NCBI RefSeq assembly: GCF_000208745.1
Contig: NC_030858.1
Span: forward strand, 30,644,225 to 30,708,224
Source: Theobroma cacao
Lineage: Eukaryota; Streptophyta; Magnoliopsida; Malvales; Malvaceae
Direction of reading: 5' to 3'
Length of the DNA: 64,000 nucleotides
This document shows, one piece after another, positions 48,716-60,825 of the stretch. Position numbers and translations under genes: made by a program. The number at the start of each line of letters is the position of its first letter. The stretch's first letter is position 1. Under the pieces are notes generated by a model that worked only from the letters and a program-made list of their open reading frames with translations, was not told the DNA's origin and searched no databases.

Positions 48716-49775
48716 TGTTGGTCCCAAATAAATGTGCTAGAAGGGGGGTGAATAGCACGTTTTGGCTTTTGGCAAGATGAGGAACTAATTTGAAAAGCAA
48801 TGAAAATAAAAATAGAGTAGTTACTGCGCAGGAATTTAGAGTGGTTCGGTTCGAGACCTACATCCACTACCTTGATTATTCAACTAAGGATTTTTCAAAT
48901 CAATCCACTATAAAAGGTGAAATTCACAAGCTTTCACTAAGCTTTACAATGGCTTTTACTAGGTTTAGTCAAAACCTTTCACAATAGTTTTTATCGAGAT
49001 CAACTAAAATCCAACACCTAACTTTTCAATGCTAAGTTAGAACCTATACCCAATCAAGCAATCCTAACTTGAATCAATCCCTTAGAGTGACTCCCTCACT
49101 CTAAGAATATAAAGAGAGTGTACCTATAATCACACGGTTGATCTAAGTGGTACAAATGAAGGGCAGATCATAATTACAAAGATGAGAGTTGAGTGTAGTA
49201 AATGAGCAATAAGTGTTTTCTGGTTTTTCAGCTCTTTTTGTGTTATTGGAAGCCTTCAATTGCATTTCTAGCCGTTGGAACCCTCTTTTATACTTGAAAA
49301 ATAAACTTTGAAGTGTGTTAGACAGTTTCTGACCGTTGAAACAGTTTTGTTGCAGTTCTATCCGTTAATCTGTCTTCTAGTGCACAATTCAAAATCTCTG
49401 ACAGAATGCTCTTAGTCGACTAATTGATATCTTAGTCGACTAAGTCATCTCTGTCTTTTGATCCCAATTTTTGACAGTGTGCACTTAGTCGACTAACTTA
49501 TTTCTTGATCGACTAAGTTGGTTATGTTTCTCAATACTCTTCAGCCCGTTAACTTTTGATTCAAATCTTAACTGACTAACTCTTCATTAATCGACTAAGG
49601 AGCTTCTGTCTTGTTGATCAATTATAACTTCCTTATTCCTATGCTCTTTGATATGTGCATTTGAATGATTGATTAATTATTTGCATACAATTTTTATCTT
49701 GCACACTCAAGTAGAAATATTAGACACAAATGAATAAGAATGTTTTATTATCATCAAAAACTAATGGAGCCAACA
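48716..49775. mobile_element. Solo LTR of a second LTR family
   Basis: 1060 bp. It starts TGTTGGTCCC and ends GAGCCAACA. A perfect 5-bp duplication TATAA is at 48711-48715 and 49776-49780. No genes or internal region. At 49410-49600 the palindrome TTAGTCGACTAA and close variants recur about six times. The orientation could not be decided. Confidence 0.88.
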
Positions 49776-49858
49776 TATAATTTATTTTTTAATTACCAAT
49801 AGTGCCACGTTTTCAAGTACCAAGTGTCATTATAATATATTAAATATTATTAATTTAA

Positions 49859-50346
49859 GGCATAATATCTGAAAATGACTTTAAACTATTCAAGAAATTT
49901 TAAATAAGCTCTTATATTTTTACTGTGTTCAATCAAACTCTTGTATTTTTATTTTGAGCTAAATAAAAGTCTTTATACTTTTATTTTGAGTCAAATAAAT
50001 CCTTATAACTAACGATTGACTTTGTCAAAATGCCATTTATCATTTTATGTCACGTGACATTGCCGGAACATGCTAACATATCATAATTGATGATAACTTG
50101 ACATGTCAATATGATATAATAACATGATCAATGACATTTTTCACCTTGCACATTAGTGTCACATCAATACTATGTGGATATAAAATGACAAATGGTATTT
50201 TGATTAATGATAATTAGTCAATTATTAGTTATAAAGACTTATTTGACGTAAAATAAAAGTATAAGAACTTGATTAAACATAATAAAATAATAAGAGGTTA
50301 TTTAAATTTTCTTTAACATTTTAAGGATTTTTTTAAGCATTATGCC
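49859..50346. mobile_element. Mutator-type foldback MITE
   Basis: 488 bp with inverted arms of about 110 bp. The ends are GGCATAATATC and, on the complement, GGCATAATGCTT. A perfect 9-bp target duplication TTAATTTAA is at 49850-49858 and 50347-50355. Same family as 29563-30015. The middle carries AT-rich words with CACGTGACATT. Confidence 0.9.
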
Positions 50347-50355
50347 TTAATTTAA

Positions 50356-51397
50356 TTAATTTCAAAACCAATTAAGGCTAACAAAGCCCATCCATGATTC
50401 ATTTAACACTTCAACCACTTTAGTCGAATTATTATGGACTCATTCTCCTCTTTATTTATTAAACTCTTCTTTATTTTATATTTTCAATTTGAGATTGTAT
50501 CCTACATTTATTATTATTGAAAATGTCCAACATAAATTGTCAAATAAATTTTTTTAAAAAAATTTTACTACAATGAAAATCAAATCTCTAAATCCTATGG
50601 TTGTGGCAAATGACTTATATACAAAGGCTAGAATTTTGAAGTAAAATTATGGGGAAATTTGACTAAATATTGTTTGGGTAAATTTTTTACATTTTACGTA
50701 GAGATTTTTTTTAATGTTTTTGAACATTGATGATCGGTTTATATCAAGGAAAATGAAGAAGGCAGTAGACTTCTCCTTTATTTGATCTTATTTTATATAT
50801 AAGTGGAAGTTAAATTGTATTTCGATAAAGTTATCTAATAATATCTAACTATGCTTTCATCAATTAAAATTAAATCAATTTTTTTCATTAAAGTTATCTA
50901 ATAATATCGAATCGGTTCAACTGAAAATCTAAAGCTTGCCTGGTTCGGAATAATCTGATGGCTTAATATTTGAAATGCAAAAAAATTGATGACTATCTAA
51001 TTAAATTGAGTGAATTTTTATAATTAAATAATTCTTTAAAATTTTTTTGTAAATGATAAATTTGGTAATTAATATTTAATTAAAAAATTTATATTTGATG
51101 AGTGACAATGCATAAAATTTATAAATAAACTATCACTTAACCGCAGTTCATAAATGTGTATTAAATATCATTTTATAAATATATTTTATCAATTTAATTT
51201 TAATTTATTTATAAATAAAACGATAACATGTGGTTCATATATAAGGTATAAAATCTAGACTTGGACACCAGATCTAATATATACACTTATTAATTGAAAA
51301 CTGGGAAAGCGGGAGTTGTGATTAACACTTGAAAAGAAAAGGTAAGAGAAAAAGAAAAAACAAGTGTAGCGTTGTGGTGAGAGGTGAGTGGACGAGG
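50356..51397. other. Intergenic, includes the GRXS14 upstream region
   Basis: AT-rich, without a recognised repeat or gene. The last 150 bp before ATG 51398 become purine-rich (AAAAGAAAAGGTAAGAG) and should contain the promoter and leader of the glutaredoxin gene. No TATA box was assigned. Confidence 0.5.
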
Positions 51398-54300
51398 ATG
51401 GCTTTGCGGTGGGCAACGGCGGTGTCCTCCCTTCATTCTTCGCAAGCAGAGGCGGTATTTCTAGAGTTGTCTTGCTCGAAAACCCTCTACCCATCGCAGC
51501 GAACCTTCACCTTTCGACCAAATTCTACGAAACGTCTCTTCTTGCCTCTCCATAACTTGAGCTCTACTGCTAGGATTGCCTCCTTTCGTTGCTTCTCTTC
51601 TGGTACTTCACCTGTCTCCCTCGTTTCTTGGAATTTTATATTTACCATGTTAAACATTCCCAGGCAATCAATTTGTTTCTTTCTGTTTATTTTTTTATTT
51701 TTTATTTTTTTGTTTTTCAATGGGCAAAGGTCATATCACTTAATTTAAAAAAAAAAATGTTGAAAAGTGGATCCAACTCAGACCTTTCGAGTTTTGAGAG
51801 GGATGCATACCATACCATACCATACCATAGTTGCTCCTACTTTGCTTGGTTGCCATGACTTATTCCTAGCGTAGGTTCAATTAGTGCTGCGCAGTTATTA
51901 GTTGATTTACGCACTTTTCCAGAAAAACAAAAATTAAATTACGACCGATGCATTACGGTTTAATTTTATGGATTTTTTGTTCTTTACGCACACACATGTT
52001 TGTTTTGTCTGCAGCCTTAACTCCTGATCTAAAGAATGCATTGGATAAAGTTGTTACATCAAACAAGGTGGTTCTTTTCATGAAGGGAACTAAGGATTTC
52101 CCACAATGTGGATTTTCAAATACTGTGGTGCAGATTTTGAATTCTTTGAATGTTCCTTTCGAAACAATAAACATACTAGACAATGAAATGCTTCGTCTGG
52201 GTTTGAAGGAGTATTCCAACTGGCCCACCTTTCCTCAACTTTACATTGAAGGAGAATTTTTTGGTGGCTGCGATATCACAGTTGGTAAGTTTTTTGTTAT
52301 TTTTCATTTTTAATTTCTCTTTGAAATCAGCTGCTACCATTTCCCATTATTGCTTGTAAATTCAAATGTAAACGCTCTAGTTTTAGGCAATTAAATCCCT
52401 TGGAGCATTTATCTCCCATTCCAAATTAAGTTTTACACTATGTTTGGTAGGATGGAAAATCGAGGGAAGGGAAAAACCTGAGGAAAGGAAAAAATAAAGG
52501 AGAGGGAAGAAAGTTGTTTTTCCTTCCTTGTGTTTGGTATGAAAGATGGAAAATAGAGTGAAGGAAAGAGATTAGTGGTAAAATTGTAAATAAAATGATG
52601 AACTTAATAGAAAGAGTGTTTTCTTTAAAATGGAAACGAAAAGTGGAAATTCATCCATTTTGCTTCCTCCTCTTATTTCCCTACAAAACAAAGCAAGGGA
52701 AGAAATGAAAACACTGTTTTCCTTCCACTCCCTTTCCTTCCTTTTTCTTTTCCTCCTACTAAACATAGTGTTAGGGTTTATTTCAACATGTTTCTCTTTG
52801 GTCTATTTTGCTTCCACATGTTTTTAGTACTCTCTTCGTATTTTCTGCTTGTGTTCTATCTTTATGACATATGTATACACACATATACACATACCCAAGC
52901 TCACATGAGTGAACATGTGCACCAAAGCTTGCATGCACATATATACATTCATTAAAGATAGATAATTGCTTCAAGTTCTTCTCTATCATTGATTAGGGTC
53001 TTATGCAATATCTTTCCAACGTGAAGGGATGGAAGAAAAAAAAAAAGTTTTGCACTGAGCAGGGGAGGTGGGGGTGGGGAGGGATTGGGAATGGGAAGCT
53101 TCCCTTCTGGCCTTTGGTAATGGAACAGCCTTCTCCTAATTTAAGCTAGAGATATAGCAGCATTGGACAGATAATTAGGCAACATCCATCAGTGTAGAAT
53201 GACATTGTTTGGTTCCTGCAGACAGTTCGACTCCATCTTTTAGGAATAGATTTCTCCATATAAAGAAAATCTAAGTGAGTATTTTTGAAACGTTATTAAG
53301 TTGTCTTCTATAATAAGAAATTCATTTCATGAACATCTTTAAGAAGTCTTACTCATGACCTGGAGTAAATGTGTTTTAAATAGTTTATATTTATTAGAGT
53401 GGTTTGAAATAGTGAGAAAATGTGTTTTTAAGCATTTTTTGTTAGTGCAGTATGCTAGAATTGGAGTCAAGAGATTTGAATCCGGTGGCTTATGCTTCTT
53501 CCTTATCTTAAAAGTAAAATTGTTGTTCAAGAAATACACACACACACACAAAAAGAAGATTTACTTGCACGCACAACTCTAATTCAGTAATGTAGTATAA
53601 TGATTTGATGTAGTGAGAAAATGTGTTTTTTAAGCATTTTTGGTTAGTTCAATATGCTAGAATTGGAGTCATGAGATTTGAATTCTATGGCTTATGCTTC
53701 TTCCTTATCTTAAAAGTAAAATTGTTGTTCAAGGAACTATATATACATACAGACAAACATGCTCACACGTGTGCACGGGCGCAAACGCCCACACATACAC
53801 ATATAGGAGATGGGCTTTTCAAACAAAATATATATATAGGGGAGGGATCAAGTTAAACTGATGTAAAACTAACAAGTTTTACACCCTTTTATAACTTTTT
53901 TTAAGAAACTTTTCAGAAAGCCAACTGTTGGATTTATCAATATCTTAATGCTTATTATGCACGTAATTTTTAAGTCAATCTGATATTTATATCACATTGA
54001 CCGAAAATATCCTATTTTTGCAATATATATAACAGTTGAAATTTTTATACTTTCAAAAATTAGGTATGCTTTTTTAATTAATTTGAAATTTTATACGCAT
54101 GATCTAAATATAAAGCATGAAATCTAACGGTTAACAAAATAAAAATCGTATAAAATAATATGAAAAGGTGTAAAGCGGAACTAGTTTTTTACTTGTCTAA
54201 GTGGATCTCTTGTCAAATACATGTAATGGCAAAAATGAAAGATTTGCTTGCATGCATAATTCTAGTGCAGTAATGTGATACTATAACATGTGTAAAAAAC

Positions 54301-54775
54301 TCAGAAAGCTGAAAACGGCAGGACCTAGTTGCTGGATTTCACCTTGTATGGCACAACTTTCAATTTCTGTTGTTAGTAACTGAGAAATTAGCTAAAGAAA
54401 TATGTTTCTATGAGGCAGTAGGTGCAGGGTCTTCATCATTTGAAGTAACAGCCTTTGATGCAAGAATTGTAATGCAGAACATGATATAGATGTTTGTTAT
54501 TTATAGCATCAGTGATTGTTTCTCTGTTGGTGTCCATTGTGCCTCTCATCCTCATTTTGCCTTGGTTTATCTACACGATAGGTTCTAATACTTTTCGTAA
54601 TGCACTTTATTTTATATCTTTGATTTTTCTCTCTTGTGGTAGGAATTCATTTATAAGTCTAGTTTTTAACATTTGCATTGAGCAAGTGTTTTTATGAATC
54701 TTTGTTTTTTTTCCTGCAGAAGCATTTGAAAATGGGCAATTGCAGGAACTATTGGAGAAGGCAATGTGCTCCTGA
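51398..54775 (+). CDS. GRXS14: Monothiol CGFS glutaredoxin, plastid type (GRXS14-like), 3 exons
   Basis: Exons are 51398-51602, 52015-52284 and 54720-54775, joined by GT-AG introns (phase 1 at both junctions). The protein has 176 aa. Residues 1 to about 66 are rich in Ser, Arg and Leu with few acidic residues, as in a plastid transit peptide. From residue 69 the glutaredoxin domain follows: FMKGT, the active site CGFS (100-103), WPTFPQLY (138-145), GGCD (152-155) and the end EKAMCS. CGFS glutaredoxins bind a [2Fe-2S] cluster with glutathione and hand it on in the plastid; the Arabidopsis relative is also called CXIP1. The length and C-terminus match the S14 type and not the multi-domain S16/S17. 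Intron 2 is unusually long (2.4 kb) and holds a MITE and duplicated segments. Confidence 0.95.
51805..51830. repeat. (CATAC)n pentanucleotide repeat in GRXS14 intron 1
   Basis: Five units of CATAC/ATACC lie in tandem within intron 1. It is short and possibly polymorphic. Confidence 0.9.
52436..52770. mobile_element. Tourist/Harbinger-type MITE in GRXS14 intron 2
   Basis: 335 bp. The ends are CACTATGTTTGGTAGGA and, on the complement, CACTATGTTTAGTAGGA. The 3-bp duplication TTA is at 52433-52435 and 52771-52773. The interior is purine-rich on the left (GGAAGGGAAAA) and pyrimidine-rich on the right, so it can fold back. No gene. Confidence 0.87.
53410..53732. repeat. Duplicated 123-bp segment in GRXS14 intron 2
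   Basis: Units 53410-53532 and 53611-53732 are close to identical (AGTGAGAAAATGTGTTTTT to AAATTGTTGTTCAAG), 201 bp apart. Each is followed by an AC-rich tract. The flank GATTT(A/G)CTTGCA...CAGTAATGT recurs a third time at 54240-54285. Confidence 0.88.
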
Positions 54776-56664
54776 TATTTATCTGTGTTGAAAAAGTGTG
54801 GTATAGCTGCACTTGTTCAGAAATAGATAATAACTTATTGTTTTGGTTGGAGTGGGAAAACTTGTATAACTCGGCTGATCTTGTGGTTGTTTGTGTTGAT
54901 CTTATATGGAAATTATACAATATACTTGAAGCCTAAATCCGTCTCTTGTTTACTTTTTGAATAGCAAGATAAAGGAATTAAGAGAGGAAAACAATTGGGG
55001 CTGGTCTCTTTGAAATTTGAACGGCATTTCTATCTCTCTACTTCTGCTAGGTTGCTACTCATGCCATAACTTTGATTCAAAGCATGAATATAGATTTGGT
55101 AATGAAGTTTTAGACTTGAAAATTTTTGTAATGGGTTCCTGGCTTCAAAAACCTTATGCATATTAAAACTTCAAATGGTTGGCTGACATGATTATATAAT
55201 AGGTAAAAATTTCAAATGCTTACAGCCATTACCGACTCCCTGCATTCTTTTTTCTGTGTGCAGGGGATTTCAAGGGGATAAACCTCTGGATTTTTGCAGG
55301 AGCTGGGGCTAGAACCCCAACCCTACAAGAGTTCCAAGTTAGTGTTCTAAGTTTCCCCTCCCCTGCAAGAGTTGTACCCTCAACTAGGTTTTGCTACTGC
55401 TTATCTGTGTTGTAAGTTTAAGTTTTCCTTTGGAAAGCGGAATTTATGTGGTTACTGTGTAGAGTTGGTTCAGAATATATGAAGCTTCACTGCCAAGTTG
55501 AGTTCATTTCTAGTTACCGTCCAAGTTTCAACTTCTAGTGACCTCTTCTGCTTGGGTAACTCATGATTAAAAATAAATAATTATAACATACTGTAGTAAA
55601 AGGAATTGTAATCGATATGAACCGAAAAGAATTACACATAGAATTAAAGTTTTTGGACTCACAATCACTAATCATATAGAAAGCAACCAAGTGATGAACC
55701 CTCGTCAAAGAAGAAATGCTTAACCTTGGAGATCCAACCAACAATAATAGAGGAATTTATGAAGTGTGCTCTTGCTAGGAAAATAGTCTTCCCTAAAAGG
55801 GAACCTGGTACTGCTGCAATGAAACAATGCCCCAACATGTACTACTGATTCAAGCATCGGTGAGGGTCCTGCCCGGCCCTTTCAGCATTTGTTTTGCAGG
55901 AGCCCACCAGTCAACTTACTTGAATCTTGATGATGATGATGATGATGATTTGAGTTCAGTTTTGTTATACAAATTTCACTTGCTTATGCTCATGATTATT
56001 CTCCAAGCTAGTCCTTGATCTAAAATTCTAAAACGAATTTTAACTATAAACAAGATGATCACGGAAAAATATTAATAAGATAATAGTATTTGATTCAATA
56101 TTACATCAAATTTGTTTTTCTTTTGAGATTAAAAAAAATATTATTCGATTTTCCAAGAAAATAAGAATAACTTTTTATTGTTCAAAATCAAATAATCAAC
56201 TATTGCTTACTGTAAAACTAATAATATGTTGAAGTTGAAGTTATATACGGAATTGGAATTAAATAGTTGTTATTATTTTATCATTTTTGTTCACAATCTT
56301 TTTATTTTATTATTCATTAATTTTTTAAATTTATTGTAAAAACTGCAGTTATTATGTCGTAATAATTTATCCATTTTAATTTTGTTTCAAAACAGATTTA
56401 GAACAAATAGCAATAAAAATTTTGTTGTTAAAATAATAATAATAATAAAAAAAAGGTGAAGCCCATTAGAAAAGCACTGACACATTAATTAGCTGTATAT
56501 GCATTACAGGGTAAACTTCCCATGTTTTATTGCAAAAGCACAGCACATTCAGCTTGTCACAAGGCAAAACCGGTAAGCAGAAGGGGAGGCAATGATTGGG
56601 AGATTTCAATGAAGAGAAGTAGAAAAGAAGGAAAACAAGAAGAAAGACACAGAAAGACAGAAAG
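54776..56664. other. Intergenic between GRXS14 and NIPA
   Basis: The first 150-200 bp are probably the 3' UTR of the glutaredoxin gene. A (GAT)n run is at 55928-55949. The AT-rich part 56030-56460 has no gene. The last 150 bp are purine-rich and probably the leader of the NIPA gene. Confidence 0.55.
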
Positions 56665-59600
56665 ATGGGTTTGTCTCAAGACAATCTAAAAGGTGTTGTT
56701 TTGGCATTGTTGTCAAGTGGGTTTATTGGGGCAAGTTTTATCATTAAAAAGAAAGGTCTTAGAAGAGCTGCCGCTGTTTCCGGTGTTAGAGCTGGTCCGT
56801 GTTTTTTTTTTTAATTTACATTTACTGGTGTAAATTTGGGATGTTTATATTCTTTGATTCTTTGGTATTTGCAGGTTGTGGTGGATATGCTTATCTTTTG
56901 GAGCCTTTATGGTGGTTGGGCATGATCACAAGTATGTTGGGATCTTTATTTCTTTCTTTTTGCTGTCTCTTCTCTGTAATTACTCTTCTGTTTTTTCTGT
57001 CATGATTAATGTCTCATGTGTAATTTAATTTTCAACTTATCACTCTTTTTGTTACAATCAGAATTGCTGATCCTGATGATTGGTTATATGAAATTTGAAT
57101 TTGTGTTGTTATTTGTTTGAATTCTTTAATTTACCACGAATCTTAATACTTTATATCGGATTCATATTTGACATTATAATTGCTCAGATAATTATTTTGG
57201 TAGCATCAAAATGGTTGAAAATCTGTCTCTTTCTTTTTCTTTTGAGGGGGTGGGAGGTGGGATGAGTTCTGGCAACTGATGCATTAATGTAGAATTTATG
57301 ATGAAATTGCCTAAGCGACCTTTGAAATAGATTGGTGGCATTTTGTCTCTCACTGATTGTTTGCAGAAAACCTTTCGTTGTATATGTTGATGCAGTGATT
57401 GTTGGAGAGGTTGCAAACTTTGTGGCATATGCATTTGCTCCGGCAATTCTTGTTACTCCTCTCGGTGCATTAAGCATTATTGTCAGGTAATATCTCCTAC
57501 TCCTAGTTCAGGTGGTACTTCCTTCTAGGATCATATACTGAGTTCTCTTTTTCTTCGTTTTCTGCCTCCCTCCCACTTGTGGTACTTGAATGGTTCTCAG
57601 TGCTGTCTTGGCTCAATTCATGTTGAAGGAGAAGTTACAACCGCTAGGCGTTTTAGGATGTGTTATGTGTATTTCGGGTTCAGTCGTAATTGTTATCCAT
57701 GCACCACAAGAGAGCCCTATCACTTCTGTTCAGGAGATATGGACTATGGCTACACAACCAGGTCTTTCACCTTTCGATCATCTTTTTCTATTATCTAATT
57801 TTTTGTTTGTTAAACATGTGAATGACTCTATTTCCTTTCTATTTCAGCTTTTTTACTGTATCTGGGCTCAGTTATTGTGTTGGTGTTCCTTTTAATCTTC
57901 CATTTTGTACCAAGATGTGGGCATACGAATGTGTTGGTTTTCACAGGCATTTGTTCATTAATGGGATCTCTCTCGGTACATCATTTGAACTACTGATGGA
58001 TTTAAAGTTTATTTTGCTTCCTACCTCAGGATTAATTCCTTTTTTCTTGTGTTGCCCAGTGTGAGAGTTTGAGTTGCGTTTCACTAAAACTTTTCAGAAG
58101 CTGCCTGATTTTATATAAATTTAAAATAGGTGACATATAATCATTTTTGGAATTTCCTTGAAGTATTTCACTTCTGGAATGCTTTGATTCTTTGCTCAAG
58201 GTTGAAGCTTTCAGTTGATGTGATTATTCAGGACATGTGATTGACAAAGGAAGAGTTCTTTGTAGATGAATCTGCCCTTCTTGTCTGTATAATCTGGAGA
58301 GAAACTTCTCTTAATAGATATGTGGTATATCATAACTACTGTAAACTTCTGATGGTTTTTCCATTCTTTTTGGGGGGCTTAAATCCTATAAAAGCTCCTG
58401 TGTTATGGCTATTAATTCAACTAAGCCCCTCACTTTTTATTGCATTCAAACAAACCCTTAAACTTTGATTTAGGTCCAAACAAGCCCTTAATCCTCATGG
58501 AAATTTAACAGTCGTTAGACTCAACACCAGCTGATTTTTTTGCCCACGTGACATATGACTTGACGAGCTGATGTGGCCATGTGGCAGCTGGCGTGACCAA
58601 ATCATTGGATATTTTTACCACGTCAGCTCACTAGGTCATATGCCATGCGGGCATAAAAGGCGAACTAGCATTGGGTGTAACAGATTTAAATTTCTGTTAG
58701 GGTTAAGGGCTCATTTGAATGTGATGAAAGGTGAGAGGCTTAGTTGAATAAATAGTCATAATACAGGGGCTTTTTTAGGGTTTATGCCCATTTTTTTCCT
58801 CAGACACCGGTCTGCTTTGATAATTTCTTCTTCAAAAACTGGAACCGAGTAATTTATGATATTTTCTTTTGCATATGACACTTCAATATGGTGTCTTATT
58901 TTATGAATATGTAACATATGCAGGTGATGAGTGTTAAAGCCCTTGGAACTGCACTCAAACTAACCTTTGAGGGAAAGAACCAACTACTCTACCCAGAGAC
59001 ATGGTTTTTTTTGTTCATTGTGGCTACATGTGTCATAACACAAATGAATTATCTCAATAAGGTATGTATTTCTAGTGTTTGGATAAGTTATCTTGCTTAG
59101 GTATTTATATGGAGCCATCTGGAAATCCTAGTCTACAGTAGAATAGGTTTGAGATAAGGTTATAAAGTTAACGATTTAATAATTTACTAACTAACCAAGT
59201 TTTTATTAATTTAATGATTTGATATGTTTGTATTAAGTTAGAGTCAGTGGTGTGATGATAGATTGAGGTAAGGGTATAAAGATGGGCTGCTTTATCTCAT
59301 ATGTACTCAAAAAAAAGTCATTGTGTTGTATCTTCTTTTGTTACAAAAGGTTTTTGGTCAATAAATGAGTGTCTCAAATCTTTTGATTGCTTCAATAGGA
59401 ATGAAAATTTCTACAGGACCTGTGTTCAGATTTGATTTGTGGAATTTTGAAGGATTTAGTCTGTCAAGGAAAGAACCATGTATTGTTAATTTTCTTGCGT
59501 CTCTTAATTCTATAAGAACTATTGCTATTGCTCCTCTGCTCTTCATCTTTAGACATAGTGGAGATGATCCTTCAGGATATTTAGTTGGGAAAAGGTTAAG

Positions 59601-60825
59601 TGACACACGTAAGTTTATGGTTTTGCAAATGTCTCTCTTGCTCTTTCTCTATAAGAATCACCTTTTTTCATTGAAAACTTCTTTGCTATCTAACACCTAG
59701 CTGTTTAATTTGCCTTGGTGGTGGCAGTGCTTTTAACTTTTAACATCTATATAAACAGTAAACTATCATTAACAAGGGTGTTCTAGTTTCATAAGCTGGA
59801 TCAAATAAGTCTGGATACGAATTGATGCGTTCAAATCCTTTTGACCTTTTGGTAAATAGTTTTCACTCTGAAAAATATTCTAATGTTTCAGGCACTTGAT
59901 ACATTCAACACTGCAGTTGTCTCCCCTATTTATTATGTTATGTTCACATCGCTTACAATTCTCGCCAGTGTCATAATGTTCAAGGTATTGTATCGTCAAT
60001 CACTGGTTGCATCTTGCTAAAAAGATTCTCATCTTTGCCTAGTGAAGTTTCAGACATTTTGAAGATTAAAGTCCAGTTATCATGACTTAACGAATAGGCT
60101 GCAAGTGATGGACTAAACAAACTGGCTTAGATAATCATTAAATTAGGTGTTCCATTCCTCCTTCTGTGGGTCCTGGCCTGCAAATTGAGGCTGGGGCTGG
60201 ACAGAGTTTAGAAGTAAAATTCATTTGCTTTGTCCAAAATAAAAATTAAAGATAAAATAAGAAAACTCTCTACCTGCAATGTTGTGGAACCCTGAAACAT
60301 TTTTTTGTTTACCTACCAATTTAAGCTGTTCCAAATTTTGGAGGACAGGTTACTACAACTTTGATCCCTTTTGAACCAATATTAGGGGTAGAAACATATT
60401 TTCATGTGTAGGTCTTCTGCTTTGGATGAATCACCAATCTAATGTGCTTAGAACACATAAATATTATATACAATTTTCAGGATTGGGATGGTCAAAGCAT
60501 GGGAAGCATCATATCTGAACTATGTGGCTTCATTGCTGTGCTTTCGGGGACCATTTTGTTGAACTCAACTAAAGACTCTGATAGAGGTTCATCCTTCAGA
60601 GGTGTGTTGAAATTCCATTTTCTGTTATCTTCAGCTTATCTGTCTATTGGTTAAACCCCCTTATTGGATCTTAAATTATTTTAAATAATTGCAGGTGGCC
60701 ATGCACCTCTATCCCCTACATTATCTACAGGACTCTTCAGTGGAAATGGTGAAACTCCAAAGCAAGATGAAGAAAATGTTTTATTGTCTGAGGAAATTTG
60801 CTTAAGGAAGCAAGAGCTGCACTAA
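56665..60825 (+). CDS. NIPA-type magnesium transporter, 9 exons
   Basis: Exons are 56665-56794, 56875-56931, 57396-57486, 57601-57761, 57848-57975, 58924-59061, 59892-59984, 60481-60601 and 60695-60825. They join in frame to 349 aa. Features of the NIPA family (Pfam 'Mg_trans_NIPA') are the start [20 protein letters not shown] with a first membrane segment, [74 protein letters not shown], the segments [17 protein letters not shown] and [20 protein letters not shown], and [19 protein letters not shown] count eight to nine hydrophobic segments. The C-terminal 45 residues are hydrophilic. The family transports Mg2+ across endosomal or plasma membranes; in plants the role is less well known. No lesion is seen. 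Introns 5 and 6 are enlarged by repeats. Confidence 0.95.
58375..58789. mobile_element. Foldback MITE in NIPA intron 5
   Basis: About 415 bp. The left arm starts GGGCTTAAATCCTATAAAAG. The complement of the right arm starts GGGCATAAACCCTAAAAAAG. Both go on with CCTGTRTTATGRCTATT and TCAACTAAGCC. The centre has CACGTGACATATGAC and GATGTGGCCATGTGGC. The target duplication is not clear; the layout suggests a Mutator-like MITE. Confidence 0.75.
59360..59610. other. Region open on both strands in NIPA intron 6
   Basis: Within intron 6 a plus-strand frame of 111 codons (59365-59700) and a minus-strand frame of 82 codons (59606-59358) overlap almost fully. Base composition is less AT-rich than the rest of the intron. 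I recognise no family in either frame, so it could be an old gene fragment or chance. The minus-strand reading ([21 protein letters not shown]) looks the more protein-like by amino-acid use. Confidence 0.3.

Noticed and set aside
53540..53582. Coding exon in GRXS14 intron 2
   Set aside because: The frame overlaps the AC tract and the duplicated segment. The exon-exon junction 52284/54720 joins in frame without it and gives the full conserved protein.
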